Positions 5,348-6,347 of a stretch of 6,347 nucleotides of DNA are shown piece after piece. Under the pieces are notes generated by a model. The model searched no databases and had not been told where the DNA came from. It saw only the letters and a program-made list of their open reading frames with translations. Source of the stretch: an uncultured bacterium (GTDB lineage Bacteria > Chloroflexota > Anaerolineae > JACIWP01). Position 1 is the stretch's first letter. Every line of letters begins with the position of its first letter. The translations under genes were made by a program, and so were the position numbers. Location of the stretch: positions 1 to 6,347 of the forward strand of contig CAIQJD010000488.1 of NCBI GenBank assembly GCA_903872005.1, given 5' to 3'.

Positions 5348-6347
5348 CTACTTCTTCTGGTAGACGACCCACTTGCCGCCCTTGACCGTCATCCATTCGT
5401 ACACGCCTTGGGCGATGCCGAATTCGTTGAAGGTCTTGGCGCCGGAGGGGCCGACGTAGGTCTTGGATACTTCAAAGAGGGATTTCTGGATGCCGTCGGA
5501 CTTGCAGCCGCCCTTTTCGATGGCCTTGGCGACGAGCATCATGGTGTCGTAGGCGAAGTCGGACCAGATGGTGGGGGCTTCGTTGAACTTTTTGGTGAAA
5601 GCTGCCTCGAAGTCCTTGTATTCTTTGGTCTGGGTGCTGCCGGCGCGGAGGCCCATGATGCCTTCTGCGGCGCCGCCGGCCAGGTCAATCACTTCCTGGG
5701 CGAGCATGGAGACGTCGGTTACCCACTGCACGTCCATGCCCAGCTCTTTGGCCTGTTTGATGACGATGCTGCCTTCGGCGACGTGGTCCACAATGAAGAC
5801 GACTTTCGGGTTGGTCGCCTTGACCTTGAGGACTTCGGTGCGGAAGTCTTTGCCGCCGACTTCGAACGGCTGGGCGATGAGGACCTTGCCGCCCTTCGCT
5901 TCGAAGGCTTTGACGAAGGTGTCCTTGACGCCGATGCCGTAGTCGTTGTTGAGGTACATGACGGCGACTTCTTTGACCTTCAGGTAGTCGGCGACTTCTA
6001 CCCAGCCGGGGCCTTGCGCGTCGTCGGAGGCCATGGCGGAGAAGAAGTAGGGGCCGCATTTCTTGAGGGCCGGCGCCGTGGAGATGGACGAAATGAGCAC
6101 GACCTTCTTCTCTTGCGCTTTGGGGCAGAGAGAGAGGGATACGGTGCTGGAGCCGGAGCCGAGGATGACGGGGACTTTGTCGGAATCGGCCAGCTTGAAG
6201 AAGGCGGTCTGGGCGTCGGCGGCCGAGAGGCGGTCGTCTTCGAAGATGACTTCGATCTTCTTGCCGCTGGCGTTGATGGAGTCGAGGGCGACTTCAATGC
6301 CCTTCTTCATGCTTTGGCCGTAGGCTGCGGCGTCGCCGGTGAGGTGG
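5348..6347 (-). CDS. livK: LivJ/LivK-like periplasmic substrate-binding protein of a HAAT ABC transporter, 5'-partial
   Basis: This is the extracytoplasmic receptor that captures the substrate and delivers it to LivH/LivM (Peripla_BP_6/type 1 fold). The frame stays open past the ATG at 6310 to the right edge, and the 12 codons before it read HLTGDAAAYGQS, the conserved N-terminal strand-loop of these proteins. The ATG at 6310 is therefore an internal methionine, and the signal peptide and true start lie outside the window. About 332 residues are visible; full family members usually have about 380-420. Counting from M at 6310, landmarks are the pocket loop GSGSSTVS (51-58), SSISTAPALKK (74-84), MYLNNDYGIG (118-127), VGGKDFRTEVLKVKA (151-165), the hinge region WVTDVSM (196-202) and WSDFAYDTMMLVAKAI (249-264). 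Cysteines at 62 and 85 could form a disulfide. Aromatic W249 and Y254 sit near the expected pocket, but the ligand cannot be read from this. The end GGKWVVYQKK is complete. Confidence 0.92.
   Translation of the reverse strand, partial: HLTGDAAAYGQSMKKGIEVALDSINASGKKIEVIFEDDRLSAADAQTAFFKLADSDKVPVILGSGSSTVSLSLCPKAQEKKVVLISSISTAPALKKCGPYFFSAMASDDAQGPGWVEVADYLKVKEVAVMYLNNDYGIGVKDTFVKAFEAKGGKVLIAQPFEVGGKDFRTEVLKVKATNPKVVFIVDHVAEGSIVIKQAKELGMDVQWVTDVSMLAQEVIDLAGGAAEGIMGLRAGSTQTKEYKDFEAAFTKKFNEAPTIWSDFAYDTMMLVAKAIEKGGCKSDGIQKSLFEVSKTYVGPSGAKTFNEFGIAQGVYEWMTVKGGKWVVYQKK

Overview
The window is a high-GC bacterial segment in which every supportable gene lies on the minus strand. Read in the direction of transcription (right to left) it holds an ABC importer operon of the branched-chain/hydrophobic amino acid (HAAT, Liv) type, then an MttB-family methyltransferase, then the start of an unrelated exported protein. 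Taxonomy is a guess. The GC-rich bias, frequent GCCGGC, GTG starts and a non-pyrrolysine MttB homologue beside a Liv cassette would suit an environmental Chloroflexota-like or similar bacterium, but no marker gene settles it.

Layout on the minus strand: (1) 6347-5348, a LivJ/LivK-like periplasmic binding protein whose 5' end lies outside the window. (2) 5347-5208, a 140-nt spacer with a perfect 13-bp inverted repeat and no U-tract. (3) 5207-4326, permease LivH. (4) 4305-3433, permease LivM, GTG start. (5) 3422-2658, ATPase LivG. (6) 2661-1918, ATPase LivF, GTG start overlapping livG by 4 nt. (7) 1917-1847, a 71-nt spacer carrying a short CGCAGAGG-type reiterated element. (8) 1846-380, an MttB-family trimethylamine/quaternary-amine methyltransferase homologue with no in-frame amber codon. 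(9) 339-299, a strong hairpin that probably terminates the operon. (10) About 254-226, a candidate sigma-70 promoter, followed by (11) 151-1, the first 50 codons of a gene with a clear signal peptide, cut by the window edge.

The binding protein captures a substrate outside the membrane, LivH/LivM form the channel, and LivG/LivF drive import. The terminal MttB homologue suggests, as inference, that the imported compound is not a branched-chain amino acid but a methylated amine such as a betaine, which would then be demethylated to a corrinoid protein. No corrinoid protein, corrinoid:H4folate methyltransferase or reductive activase is encoded in the window, so this pathway would be completed elsewhere. 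Nothing here is clearly a new system; the transporter-methyltransferase pairing is the most useful lead.
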